Below the pieces are notes generated by a model that was not told where the DNA came from, searched no databases, and was given only the letters and a program-made list of their open reading frames with translations. A stretch of 64,000 bases of DNA from positions 1 through 64,000 of the forward strand of contig CBFDBJ010000003.1 of assembly GCA_965603015.1 (NCBI GenBank), in the 5' to 3' direction. This stretch comes from JAUWTJ01 sp965603015 (GTDB taxonomy: Bacteria > Pseudomonadota > Alphaproteobacteria > M2410). Both the position numbers and the translations under genes were made by a program. This document shows positions 25,598 through 36,388 of the stretch, one piece after another (positions within the stretch are counted from its first letter, which is position 1; each line of letters opens with the position of its first letter).

Positions 25598-26413
25598 CTA
25601 CTCAAATTTACCGCCCCGGCCCTTGCCCTTGACGAAACCGCCGACGCCTTCGCGCAGCTGCGGCGAGGCAAGGCTGGCGCGGCCATGTTCAAATTCACGG
25701 GCCATGGCCTCGGGGTAGGCCAGATCCCATTGCTCAATGGCCGACAGGCGGTCGTTGCGCATGCAGTCCTGCGGGAACTTAGCAATGTCTGCAGCCAGTG
25801 CAAGGGCCATCTCCAGTGCGCCGCCCTTTGGCGCGATCCGGTTGGCAAGACCGATGGCAAGGGCTTCTTCGGCTGCGACAGGACGCCCGGTCAAAATCAG
25901 ATCAAGCGCGCGCGAGTGACCGATCAGCCGGGGCAGACGCACGGTGCCGCCATCGACCAGCGGCACGCCCCAGCGCCGGCAAAAGATCCCCATGACGGCA
26001 TCTTCTTCCACGACCCGCATATCGCACCACAGCGCCAGCTCCATGCCGCCGGCTACCGCATAGCCCGAGATCGCCGCAATGACCGGCTTGGACAGCACCA
26101 TGCGGCTTGGACCCATGGGGCCCTCCATCAGCCGATCAAAATCCGCGCCGGTCTTTGGTTCTTCAATCGGATTTGAATCGCGGCGTTCACCACTCATCAT
26201 GGCTTTGAGATCAGCCCCGGCGCAAAAGGTCTGGTTGGCGCCGTGAAAAACAGCAACCTTCTGGCTGTCATCGGCATCAAAGGCGGTGAAGGCTTCGGCA
26301 AGGGCGCGAGCCGTTGTGCCATTCACCGCATTTTTGACTTCGGGACGGTCGAGGGTGACGATAGTTATGGACCCGCGTTTTTCGCTGCGGACGGATTCAA
26401 TATTTTCGTTCAC
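25598..26413 (-). CDS. Enoyl-CoA hydratase/isomerase (crotonase) family protein
   Basis: A 271-residue crotonase-fold enzyme. The oxyanion-hole motifs are FCAGADLKAM and the AAISGYAVAGGMELALWCDMR stretch (split here). The usual second catalytic Glu region reads WGVPLVDGGTVRLPRLIG, the version of a crotonase-like branch whose activity is not fixed. The substrate is therefore not assigned. It lies 15 bases upstream of ccmA on the same strand and may share its transcript, which looks accidental in function. Confidence 0.88.
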   Translation of the reverse strand: MNENIESVRSEKRGSITIVTLDRPEVKNAVNGTTARALAEAFTAFDADDSQKVAVFHGANQTFCAGADLKAMMSGERRDSNPIEEPKTGADFDRLMEGPMGPSRMVLSKPVIAAISGYAVAGGMELALWCDMRVVEEDAVMGIFCRRWGVPLVDGGTVRLPRLIGHSRALDLILTGRPVAAEEALAIGLANRIAPKGGALEMALALAADIAKFPQDCMRNDRLSAIEQWDLAYPEAMAREFEHGRASLASPQLREGVGGFVKGKGRGGKFE

Positions 26414-26429
26414 AACTCTGTCCTCACTG

Positions 26430-26600
26430 TTTGTCGTCCCGGCCGTAGCGTAGCGAAGAGCCGGGATCTCAGGGCAAGATCAATCTACACATTCAGACCA
26501 GTACCTGTTTCAAAATCCTGCCCTGAGATCCCCCTCTCGGGTGTGCATAGCACGCCCTGACGGGCAGTGGGGTCGCGCTGCGCTTGCCCGGGACGACAAG
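26430..26600. repeat. Extragenic dyad repeat, copy 5 (long type)
   Basis: Bounded by TTGTCGTCCCGGCCGTAGC and TTGCCCGGGACGACAAG, with inner CCGGGATCTCAGGGCAAGA and CCTGCCCTGAGATCCC. It is the longest copy (about 170 bases), with an extra 30 bases in the right half. It fills the first part of the 523-base gap between the crotonase gene and acnA. Confidence 0.75.
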
Positions 26601-26602
26601 AA

Positions 26603-26936
26603 CTGGAATCTGATTCTAAAACTGGTTCCATACCCCCAAGGGTTACCCGGTCGTTAACACCGATGGAAGCGCTTTCAGGCCATCGGACTTCCGTGCGACG
26701 TTCGGTCCCTGACAAATCGCAATAAATCTCAAAAAATCGGGTAAAAACGCAAGAAAATCGAACCGCCGCGATTGTCTATTAAGGCTCACGGGTCTACAAA
26801 GGCCTCATCTTCCCCCGTTGGTGCGCACGCCTCGTGGGAGCGAATTCACCCCGGATAGACACCTAAATCCAAAGCATTCCGGAAGACGCCCTCCTCTAAA
26901 GGAGGGCCGCTCCCGCATATTGAAAGGAACGCACCC
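26603..26936 (+). promoter_or_regulatory. acnA upstream region with leader hairpin
   Basis: No gene is seen here. A/T-rich sequence at 26718-26780 is the likely promoter zone. A perfect stem, GCCCTCCT (26888-26895) with AGGAGGGC (26900-26907) and a CTAA loop, lies 29 bases before the acnA ATG. The stem sequesters an AGGAGG, while the actual ribosome site GAAAGGAAC lies downstream. It could modulate translation or mRNA stability of aconitase; this is inference. Confidence 0.4.
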
Positions 26937-29627
<2,691 letters not shown>

Positions 29628-29653
29628 GCTAGTTTGATAGATTGAAAATGACG

Positions 29654-29684
29654 AAAGGCCTCGGAGAGATCCGGGGCCTTTTTT
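29654..29684 (+). terminator. Rho-independent terminator of acnA
   Basis: AAAGGCCTCGG and CCGGGGCCTTTTTT form a GC-rich stem with one wobble pair, an AGAGAT loop and a six-T tail, 27 bases after the acnA stop. Confidence 0.88.
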
Positions 29685-29707
29685 CACTGCGATTACATCT
29701 ACGTGAT

Positions 29708-30706
29708 CTAGAGGGAATTTTCCCAAGAAATTTCAGGCACTGGATACATGGTATGTAACTTTGCGGTGCTTTCGAAGGAACTCCAGATATTGGCGTTCAG
29801 CGGCCGATACTTCGAGCCATCATTGATAGGTGGATCTCCAATATCAAGAAAATCACAAAAAATCTCTCTTGCGACCGTGATAATTTTGGCTTCAGTCGGA
29901 GCCTCCCGAGCGACAGTTCCAATATCCATTCGAGCGAAGGGAAAGAGTTTCCCCACCATATAATTCAATATCGCCAGATCATACATCCTTTGCGCCACAG
30001 ATGTCGCCTCAACTTCAATCGGATCTTCGTGGAAGTCCTCCTTCTTGAATTCAAGGCGCGCATTATGCACTTGATAGTGTATGACCATTTCCATCATTAC
30101 TTGAGCCGTGTCTTTGTCCATATGCTCAATTGCTGACTTGAGAACACCAATGTCTTCTTTGGGTTGCTGGGGAAGCATACCTTCTCGACCTCCCGCGACA
30201 AACGCAATATAACTCGTGCACTCTTCCAGATAACTGGCAATTGCGGCCAAGGCATCCGGCATTTGAGCTCTCAAAGACATAGTTCTGCGAAGCGCTACAT
30301 CCCTGTGTCTTGCAGTCTCCTCTGAAGCGACTTTTCTTTGCAGCGTAATCTGCCTCTTGATAGTTAGAACCGTCCAGACAGCAGCGATGATCGCCCCCAA
30401 TGCCCCAACCAGAGTTTGCCATCTTTCCAAGGTATCCCATAACACATCCCAGGAAACCAAGAACGCGAACTCGAGCCATCCACCAACGATCAATCCAACA
30501 CCAAAGATCAGAAGAAGGGCTCGCCTCTTTCTTATCCACCCAATCAGAGAGTTGAGCATGCTGCTGTTCCTTCTGACGAATTTTGCCTTCTTCCAGATAT
30601 CATCGCCCAGTTCCGGGATATCGCTGAAGTCGATGTCCCTGTCTTTCACGGCTGCCAGTTCAGAACGTGATTTTTCGGTTGGTGTTTCAGGGTCATTGCT
30701 CATCAT
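29708..30706 (-). CDS. Orphan membrane protein, unknown function (lower GC)
   Basis: A 332-residue protein from the ATG at 30706 (SNDPETPTEKSRSELA). There is a polar N terminus of about 50 residues, then two closely spaced hydrophobic segments (RALLLIFGVGLIVGGWLEFAF and LVGALGAIIAAVWTVLTI). A charged, likely coiled-coil linker follows (KRQITLQRKVASEETARHR) and then a large soluble C-terminal domain. No family is recognised with confidence. Base composition is visibly less GC-rich than the neighbours and no good ribosome site is seen, which suggests recent acquisition. The layout resembles phage-defence or stress effectors, but no diagnostic motif supports that. Confidence 0.75.
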   Translation of the reverse strand: MMSNDPETPTEKSRSELAAVKDRDIDFSDIPELGDDIWKKAKFVRRNSSMLNSLIGWIRKRRALLLIFGVGLIVGGWLEFAFLVSWDVLWDTLERWQTLVGALGAIIAAVWTVLTIKRQITLQRKVASEETARHRDVALRRTMSLRAQMPDALAAIASYLEECTSYIAFVAGGREGMLPQQPKEDIGVLKSAIEHMDKDTAQVMMEMVIHYQVHNARLEFKKEDFHEDPIEVEATSVAQRMYDLAILNYMVGKLFPFARMDIGTVAREAPTEAKIITVAREIFCDFLDIGDPPINDGSKYRPLNANIWSSFESTAKLHTMYPVPEISWENSL

Positions 30707-30745
30707 AATACGAGTGTATACCACACTTTCTCCACCATTTTAGAT

Positions 30746-30835
30746 CTGTCATCCCCGGGCTTGACCCGGGGATCCAGAGCTTCACCCTCCGAGCCAACCG
30801 CTTCTGGATTACCGGGTCAAGCCCGGCAATGACAA
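30746..30835. repeat. Extragenic dyad repeat, copy 6 (short type)
   Basis: CTGTCATCCCCGGGCTTGAC at the left and GTCAAGCCCGGCAATGACAA at the right, with inner CCGGGGATCCAGAGC and GCTTCTGGATTACCGG. It lies in the divergent gap between the orphan membrane protein and the MazG-like gene. Confidence 0.75.
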
Positions 30836-30848
30836 AGGGAGAGAGTAT

Positions 30849-31220
30849 ATGGAGAAGAGAACATTTGACGAACGTCTGCACCTCGCCTACCCTCCCCCCA
30901 TGGATGCCTTTGACTTCAAGACCCTGCAGGCCCGCTGTGAGGCGATCTCGGCGCGCTATGCTGAAGCGAACGACTTCGCGCGCGATGCGGACTGGTTTTT
31001 GTTGAAGCTGCAGGAAGAGATGGGCGAGGTGACGCAAGCCTATATGAAGGTCTCGGGGCGCGGACGGGCACATGGCAAATCGCGCGGCGCCCTCAAGCAG
31101 GATCTTGCCGACGAGGTTGCCGACCTGTTCGGACATCTGCTGCTGTTCTGTGAGCACAATGACATCGACCTGGCACAAGCCTTTGAAGACAAGTGGCTGG
31201 TGCATGAGAAAAACCTCTGA
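30849..31220 (+). CDS. MazG-like nucleotide pyrophosphohydrolase domain protein
   Basis: A 123-residue all-alpha protein with the MazG/dUTPase-like metal motif: KLQEEMGEVTQAYMKV (EExxE) followed by LADEVADLFGHLLLF (ExxD). Such proteins hydrolyse NTP or dNTP to the monophosphate and pyrophosphate. Only one domain is present, unlike the double-domain MazG of enterics. An alternative start at the Met at 30900 would remove 17 residues; the upstream ATG directly follows a repeat element. Confidence 0.8.
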   Translation: MEKRTFDERLHLAYPPPMDAFDFKTLQARCEAISARYAEANDFARDADWFLLKLQEEMGEVTQAYMKVSGRGRAHGKSRGALKQDLADEVADLFGHLLLFCEHNDIDLAQAFEDKWLVHEKNL

Positions 31221-31241
31221 GAGCCGCTCGTCCCCCTCGTG

Positions 31242-31366
31242 TTGTCGTCCTCGGGCCGACCGAAGGGAGGAACCGGGGATCCATACCTGAGAACTGTCAC
31301 CAAGCGGGATGCGCGTTCTCGGGTATGGATCCCCGATCAGCGCCCCGGCGCTATCGAGGACGACAT
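31242..31366. repeat. Extragenic dyad repeat, copy 7 (GGATCC type)
   Basis: GTTGTCGTCCTCGGGCC at the left, TATCGAGGACGACATCG at the right, inner GGGGATCCATACCTGAG and CGGGTATGGATCCCCGATC. It shares its core with copy 4. The right end touches the last codons of the transpeptidase-like gene (stop at 31337), so here the repeat reaches into a coding end. Confidence 0.75.
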
Positions 31367-32086
31367 CGCGAGCGGTTGGGAAAACCCATATCGACCGCCG
31401 CTTACCGATACAGCCGGTGGCAGGTGTGAAACCTCAAACAGGTCATGACCTTGCTTGAGGTTTTGCCAGAACTCTTCCCAGTTCTCACCGTCGATCTTCT
31501 TCATCGCCTCATCTGTCATGCGAAAAGGGAAGATGTGAACGTCAAAGCCTGCCTGGCCGTTGTTCAGGGCGGCTTCCGCCAGGACGTAGATTTTTTCGAT
31601 ACCGAAATTCTTCATGGCGTAGCAGCCAATGGAAACACAGGATCCGTGGACCATGAGAAAACTGCCCGTGCGCCCGTTGGCGCGGTCAAATGCATTGGGG
31701 AAGCCAAGATTGAAGGAAAGATGATAGCGGCTCGCAGGATTCATTTGTTCGGGCTCCACACGATAGAACCCCTCCGGGGACTGGCCATCGCCCTCAGCCA
31801 GCTTCGGACCGAGACGGCCTGACCAGGTGCAAATCTCGAAGGTTTTAAAGAGACGGTATTGATCGCCATCTCTTAGCCAGACTTCAAGCTCCTTTTCCGT
31901 CTTGAAAATTATTATGAAGACGGCGCTGCCCATCTTGAGGCCAGCCTTGCCGAGCTCTTCTGCGAGGCCTGGCACCACGCGGGCTCGAACCGCATCAGAG
32001 CGCTGCGAGACCGGAACGGGGTCGGCGAGCGCGGCGGCAGAACTGGTCAGGAGGACCGCCAGAGTAACAAGGTGGACAAACTTCAT
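31337..32086 (-). CDS. YafK/YkuD-type L,D-transpeptidase-like secreted protein
   Basis: Starts at the ATG at 32086 with a clear signal peptide (KFVHLVTLAVLLTSSAAALA, cleaved near residue 21). The catalytic motif HGSCVSIGCYAM holds the His and nucleophilic Cys of the YkuD fold, and LEVWLRDGDQYRLFKTFEIC is the family N-terminal strand region. YafK-type members act on the peptidoglycan-Braun lipoprotein link or peptidoglycan cross-links in the periplasm. The last residues run into repeat copy 7, so the native C terminus may have been altered. Confidence 0.87.
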   Translation of the reverse strand: MKFVHLVTLAVLLTSSAAALADPVPVSQRSDAVRARVVPGLAEELGKAGLKMGSAVFIIIFKTEKELEVWLRDGDQYRLFKTFEICTWSGRLGPKLAEGDGQSPEGFYRVEPEQMNPASRYHLSFNLGFPNAFDRANGRTGSFLMVHGSCVSIGCYAMKNFGIEKIYVLAEAALNNGQAGFDVHIFPFRMTDEAMKKIDGENWEEFWQNLKQGHDLFEVSHLPPAVSVSGGRYGFSQPLAMSSSIAPGR

Positions 32087-32167
32087 ACTCGAGATGCTGC
32101 ACCATGGATGAGGCAACTTCAAGGCATGGCCAGGGCTGGTATATGAGAGATACCTCTGACCTCGGGT

Positions 32168-32288
32168 TTGTCATCCCGGACAAGCAAAGCGCGATCCGGG
32201 ATCTCGGGGCAAGACGCGGGGGTCAACTCAAATCACAACATGGAGCACCATCTTGCCCTGAGGCCCCGGATCAAGTCCGGGGCGACAA
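32168..32288. repeat. Extragenic dyad repeat, copy 8 (long type)
   Basis: TTGTCATCCCGGACAAGC at the left, AAGTCCGGGGCGACAAG at the right, inner CCGGGATCTCGGGGCAAGA and TCTTGCCCTGAGGCCCCGG. It lies in the divergent gap between the transpeptidase-like gene and the amidohydrolase. Confidence 0.75.
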
Positions 32289-32370
32289 GACTGAATGATA
32301 GAGGGTGCGCTTGACACTACCTGCCGTGCCACTCAAACTCCACGCAAACAAAAACACAGGGAGAGAGTTC

Positions 32371-33390
32371 ATGGCTGATACACGTGCCGAGATGAAGGCC
32401 TGGCTGGACCAGGTTGTTGAGCCGATCATCGATCCGGAGCGCGCCATCATTGATCCGCATCATCATCTTTGGGAGCGGCCGGGCATGTCGCCCTATATGC
32501 TGGAGGATCTGTGGGGCGATACGTCGAGCGGGCACAATATTATCAAGACTATTTTCATGGAATGCGGATCGGCCTATCGCGAGGGCGGGCCGGAGCATCT
32601 CAAATGCGTCGGCGAGACCGAGTTTGTCATGAAGGTTGCCGAGGAGAGCACCCGGCGCGCGGCGCACGGCCATCCGGAAATTGCGGCGATTGTTGGTGCG
32701 GCGGATCTGCGCCTTGAGGGCGATGTTCTGGACGAGGTTCTCGATGCCCAGGTCGAGGCGGGCAAGGGGCGGTTTCGCGGCATTCGTCATGCGCTGGCCT
32801 GTGCCCCCGAAGGCGAACCGATGATGATTGCCGGGCGGGCGCCGAAAGGCCTCAGCGAGGACGCAGGCTTTCGGGCCGGCGTCAAGCGACTTGGCGCGCG
32901 CGGTATGACCTATGACTCATGGCACTATCACTTCCAGAACCGGGAGTTTGCGGCGCTGGCCCGCGCCTGCCCTGATACCTCCATGGTCATTGACCATTTC
33001 GGCACGCCCATCGGGGTCGGCTCCTTTGCCGAAAAGAGAGACGAAATTTTTGCGGCCTGGCAAGACGATATTGCAGAGGTTGCGGCCTGCGAGAATGTCA
33101 CGGCCAAGGTTGGCGGACTGGCGATGCCGGACAACGGCTTTGGCTGGATGGGCCGTGCGGTTCCTCCGACATCGGATGAACTGGTTGAAGCGCAGGGGCG
33201 TTATTACACACACATCATCGAGTGCTTCGGGCCGCAGCGCTGTATGTTTGAATCCAACTTCCCGGTCGACAAGTTTTCGCTCAGCTATCAGGTCTACTGG
33301 AACGGCATGAAGAAGATCGCGGCGGATTTTTCAGAAGACGAAAAGAACGCGCTGTTCAGCGGGACGGCGGCGCGGATTTACGACATTTAA
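32371..33390 (+). CDS. Amidohydrolase-family (Amidohydro_2) metal-dependent hydrolase
   Basis: A 339-residue TIM-barrel hydrolase from the ATG at 32371 with GGGAGAGAG upstream. The N-terminal IIDPHHHLWE holds the HxH metal site; the C-terminal FESNFPVDKFSLSY carries the conserved Asp region. The FMECGSAYREGGPEHLKCVGE stretch is typical of a branch annotated as lactonase- or 2-pyrone-4,6-dicarboxylate-like. The substrate is not assignable from sequence. It stands alone between repeats 8 and 9. Confidence 0.88.
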   Translation: MADTRAEMKAWLDQVVEPIIDPERAIIDPHHHLWERPGMSPYMLEDLWGDTSSGHNIIKTIFMECGSAYREGGPEHLKCVGETEFVMKVAEESTRRAAHGHPEIAAIVGAADLRLEGDVLDEVLDAQVEAGKGRFRGIRHALACAPEGEPMMIAGRAPKGLSEDAGFRAGVKRLGARGMTYDSWHYHFQNREFAALARACPDTSMVIDHFGTPIGVGSFAEKRDEIFAAWQDDIAEVAACENVTAKVGGLAMPDNGFGWMGRAVPPTSDELVEAQGRYYTHIIECFGPQRCMFESNFPVDKFSLSYQVYWNGMKKIAADFSEDEKNALFSGTAARIYDI

Positions 33391-33411
33391 CCCTTCCCTC
33401 TCACCCCTTCT

Positions 33412-33486
33412 TTGTCATTACCGGACTTGATCCGGTAATCCAGAAGGCGACGCACTGGATACCCGGGTCAAGCCCGGGCATGACAG
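33412..33486. repeat. Extragenic dyad repeat, copy 9 (short type)
   Basis: The tidiest short copy: TTTGTCATTACCGGACTTGA and TCAAGCCCGGGCATGACAG at the ends, inner CCGGTAATCCAG and CTGGATACCCGG, total about 75 bases. It lies in the convergent gap between the amidohydrolase and YccF genes, so it could act as a bidirectional terminator. Confidence 0.78.
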
Positions 33487-33519
33487 AAATTTATATTGGG
33501 TGCTGAGTGCAATCGGGCC

Positions 33520-33981
33520 CTAGTTTTCCTCGTCGCGGCGTGGCTTGAGGTCGAGGGCGGCGAAGGGCGTCGGGTTATCTTCTGATGCATCAACGACGGC
33601 GCGGCCGATGGGCCAGATGGCGAAACCGGAAAACTTCATGTGCTGCCAGGCGAAGGGGATGCCGATAATGGAAACGGCCAGTCCGAACGCCATGACCAGG
33701 TGAGCGATGGCCAACCAGAACCCGGCAAACAGCAACCAGACGATATTGCCAACAACGCCGAAGCGGCCTGTTCCGATATCGACCTCACCGGTCAGCTCGG
33801 ACCGGTCGATGACCTTGCGGCCAAACGGCCACAAAGCGAAGAGGCCCATGTTGATGGCGGCGCGCGCGAAAGGGATGCCGACAATCGAGATGATCATGAT
33901 GAGCGCCGAGACAAACCACCAGGCCGCAAAGGCGAGGCCGCCGAAGATCAGCCAGAGAATATTCAAAATGATATTGATCAT
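33520..33981 (-). CDS. YccF family inner-membrane protein
   Basis: A 153-residue membrane protein made of two similar YccF halves. Each has a hydrophobic pair and the signature SIVGIPFARAAINMGLFALWPFG or SIIGIPFAWQHMKFSGFAIWPIG (each shown here as one loop). The start ATG at 33981 has GGGGAAAG upstream; the longer frame adds a soluble leader and is rejected. The function of the family is unknown. Confidence 0.88.
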   Translation of the reverse strand: MINIILNILWLIFGGLAFAAWWFVSALIMIISIVGIPFARAAINMGLFALWPFGRKVIDRSELTGEVDIGTGRFGVVGNIVWLLFAGFWLAIAHLVMAFGLAVSIIGIPFAWQHMKFSGFAIWPIGRAVVDASEDNPTPFAALDLKPRRDEEN

Positions 33982-34101
33982 GCGCTTTCCCCAAGCCGAA
34001 TTGCTGTGGAACTCCAGTAGCTCCGGCTCAAAGGAGCCGAGCACATAATCTAGTTATGCGACAGGCAAAACTCTGCAAAGAGGTTTACATATAATCTGTT
34101 T

Positions 34102-35139
34102 CTAGACGGAAATATCAGCGAAGCTGCCGGGGCGAATGTCACGCGGAGGATTTGCCTGCGAAGAGGGCTGTGAGGGGGCATGGGCGGCACCAGGCGCGGT
34201 AAATTGGGGCGCTTCCGGCGCTGAGCCGATGCCTGTCCGCTTCTCATCCGTCCCTGTTTGTGGCCCTATTCCAAATCCGACTTCCGGTTTGCCATCTGGC
34301 AGTGCCGCGGGCTGTGCGCCTGTCGGAGCCGCTGGCGCTGTTGTCGCCTCCGGCTTTTCCGCGCCCTCAACGGGTTTTATCTCTTCTGGTGCGCCAGATT
34401 TGTCAGCAGGTTTTTCAGTCGTCTGGTCAGCAGCCTTTTCGGTGCTTTGAGCAAGCAACTCGGCCTGAGCCCGCTGGCTGATGGCATCGGCTGTTGCGGC
34501 TACGGAGCGGTCCTGGCCGGAGGGCTGCGCCGGAGCGTTTGCCGCGGCCTTGACCTGACGCATTTTCTGAATGGTGGCGCCCGGATCTCCTGCGACCGGA
34601 GAGACATCGATGGGAACCTCGCCGCCTACTGCGTAACGCTGGCCATCAGGGCCCTGCTGATACTGATAGGAGGGTGCGCCCGCATGAGCACCGCCGGCAG
34701 CGGCGTGTGCCTGTTCATGGCGGCGGACTTCCTGGTCGCGCGCCTTGAGTTCTCTAACCTGGTCGGTTTCCTCCTCGGACAGCTCGCCCGGAGCGGCTGC
34801 CTTTTCGCCTCGATGGTCGACCTTCTCGTCAGCCTTCTGGTCAACTTTCTCTTCTGGTGCTTTGGGCTTGATACCCTGGAGCGCCTCGATCCCGTCCATG
34901 CCGATCGCCAGAAGTCCCTGGGGCGGGGCGACAGGACGCGGCGTTTCGGTGGCTGTTGCACTGCGCGCTTCGGGGCCGGTGCCGCGGGCCTGGGGGCCGC
35001 CTTGCGGAGCGGCTGGATCTTTTGACTGGCCCTGGTAAGAGGTGCCGCGCCCGACGCGAGCTTCATCGCCGCCGCGCAGGTCGGACTGCGGGGTCGAGGG
35101 AGAACGAACGAAGGGTGTCAGGGCGCCGATCATATGCAC
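34102..35139 (-). CDS. SprA-related putative metalloprotease (PF12118-like)
   Basis: A 345-residue, low-complexity protein rich in Pro, Ala and Glu. The conserved core reads RRHEQAHAAAGGAHAGAPSY, then YQQGPDGQRYAVGGEV and PIDVSPVAGDPGATI. It is the SprA-related family, where HEQAH gives the HExxH zinc site. It is flanked by long, probably disordered arms. No signal peptide is seen. Its biological target is unknown; similar proteins are found in flagellated alpha- and gammaproteobacteria. Confidence 0.83.
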   Translation of the reverse strand: MHMIGALTPFVRSPSTPQSDLRGGDEARVGRGTSYQGQSKDPAAPQGGPQARGTGPEARSATATETPRPVAPPQGLLAIGMDGIEALQGIKPKAPEEKVDQKADEKVDHRGEKAAAPGELSEEETDQVRELKARDQEVRRHEQAHAAAGGAHAGAPSYQYQQGPDGQRYAVGGEVPIDVSPVAGDPGATIQKMRQVKAAANAPAQPSGQDRSVAATADAISQRAQAELLAQSTEKAADQTTEKPADKSGAPEEIKPVEGAEKPEATTAPAAPTGAQPAALPDGKPEVGFGIGPQTGTDEKRTGIGSAPEAPQFTAPGAAHAPSQPSSQANPPRDIRPGSFADISV

Positions 35140-35205
35140 ACTCAGGTAATTGCAGGGATGGCAAACCTATCCGGCAAAGCTCAACGGGGTCTGAAGAAAT
35201 ATGGT

Positions 35206-36270
35206 TTAAGAAATATTATCCATGTTTTCGGCAAAAAACCGGTCATCTGCAGCATAATTAAAATCTTCGGGATTGATATCCACGAGACATTTCAACTCCC
35301 AGGTAACCATGCGGTCGATGGCGGTTTGGAAATCAACAGGCGCGTTGAACCCCAGCTTTTCCCCGATTTTCAACGCATCGATCTGCAGCATCTGGTTGAA
35401 ATTGCCGCCTGCGGCCAGCGCGGCGCGGTTTTCCGGCAGATCGGCGAGCGGCGCGGTGACAATTTTGCCTTGCCAGTTCATTGACGCGGCGATGGCCTCA
35501 GCCCAGCCCTTTTGGGCCAGGGTATTCACATCGGCGACATTGAAGATCTCCCCGCCCGCCGCTTCATGGGTGGCAGCAAGAGCGATCGCGGCGGCAACAT
35601 TGTCGATGTAGCCATACGTCGAGATCCAGTTGGCATAGAAGTCGGGAAACAGAATCGCGGGCCGCTCATCAGCCATATGTTTGACCATGTCGCGGAAACG
35701 GTGCTGGCGATCCCCGGGGCCATAAATCATCGGCAGACGCATGACCGTACCTTCAAAATCGAAATCTTCCAGGCAGGCCTTTTCAAGCGGGATCTTGTCG
35801 TAGTTGCCGCCGCCGGAATGATCCATAATCTCGCGGTAGGGATAGAGCTTTTCTCGTAACGGGCCCGTTTCGGATTGAAAACCGGTTATTACGGGACCGG
35901 GTTCAACACCCAGCAGCCGCCCCATGGCGCGGTAGACATCACAGGATGACGCCATCACATAGCGGCGGACCCGGCCGGAGAAGAATGCCATGACCGGCAG
36001 ATCGTCCTGCGCCGTCATGGCATAGATATCAATGATTGTTTCGGGGCCGAAATAATTAATCTCAGAGATTGTTTCGGATCCGGTGCGATTATTCTCGTCG
36101 GCATATGCGGCCAGGTCCGTGCGATCTGCCATGATGTGCCGGACGCCCGGAGGCAAGTCTACCGGCTTCTGGCCGCGGGAGAGGACACACAGTTCATGAC
36201 CCTGGATTGCAAGGTTATGACAAAGAGGTTTGCCGATAAAGCCGGTGCCGCCTAAAATCAGAATACGCAT
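35206..36270 (-). CDS. NAD-dependent epimerase/dehydratase family protein
   Basis: An extended-SDR enzyme of 354 residues starting MRILILGGTGFIGKPLCHNL, with the Rossmann GxxGxxG at residues 7-13. The active-site region reads GGNYDKIPLEKACLEDF; the YxxxK spacing is not canonical (Tyr then Asp-Lys-Ile-Pro), seen in a branch of RNA-binding or nucleoside-sugar like members. The specific substrate is unknown. It is divergent from argG with a 118-base gap. Confidence 0.85.
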   Translation of the reverse strand: MRILILGGTGFIGKPLCHNLAIQGHELCVLSRGQKPVDLPPGVRHIMADRTDLAAYADENNRTGSETISEINYFGPETIIDIYAMTAQDDLPVMAFFSGRVRRYVMASSCDVYRAMGRLLGVEPGPVITGFQSETGPLREKLYPYREIMDHSGGGNYDKIPLEKACLEDFDFEGTVMRLPMIYGPGDRQHRFRDMVKHMADERPAILFPDFYANWISTYGYIDNVAAAIALAATHEAAGGEIFNVADVNTLAQKGWAEAIAASMNWQGKIVTAPLADLPENRAALAAGGNFNQMLQIDALKIGEKLGFNAPVDFQTAIDRMVTWELKCLVDINPEDFNYAADDRFFAENMDNIS

Positions 36271-36318
36271 GGAGCAATCGCCTCTCTTTGAGTTATTTGG
36301 CCGCGTCCGCTGTTTTTC

Positions 36319-36346
36319 TTCCCATTCAGGGCAGAATGCCTATAGT
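36319..36346 (+). promoter_or_regulatory. Putative argG promoter
   Basis: TTCCCA (36319-36324) and TATAGT (36341-36346) are spaced 16 bp apart, 43 bases before the argG ATG. The match to sigma-70 is moderate and no ARG-box-like dyad was recognised. Confidence 0.35.
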
Positions 36347-36388
36347 GCGCGCGGCTCGACAAGAAGGCCCTGATTAAGGAAAACACCC

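Noticed and set aside
34258..35025. 255-codon plus-strand frame opposite the SprA-related gene
   Set aside because: Antisense shadow; the minus strand carries the conserved HEQAH and YAVGGEV motifs.
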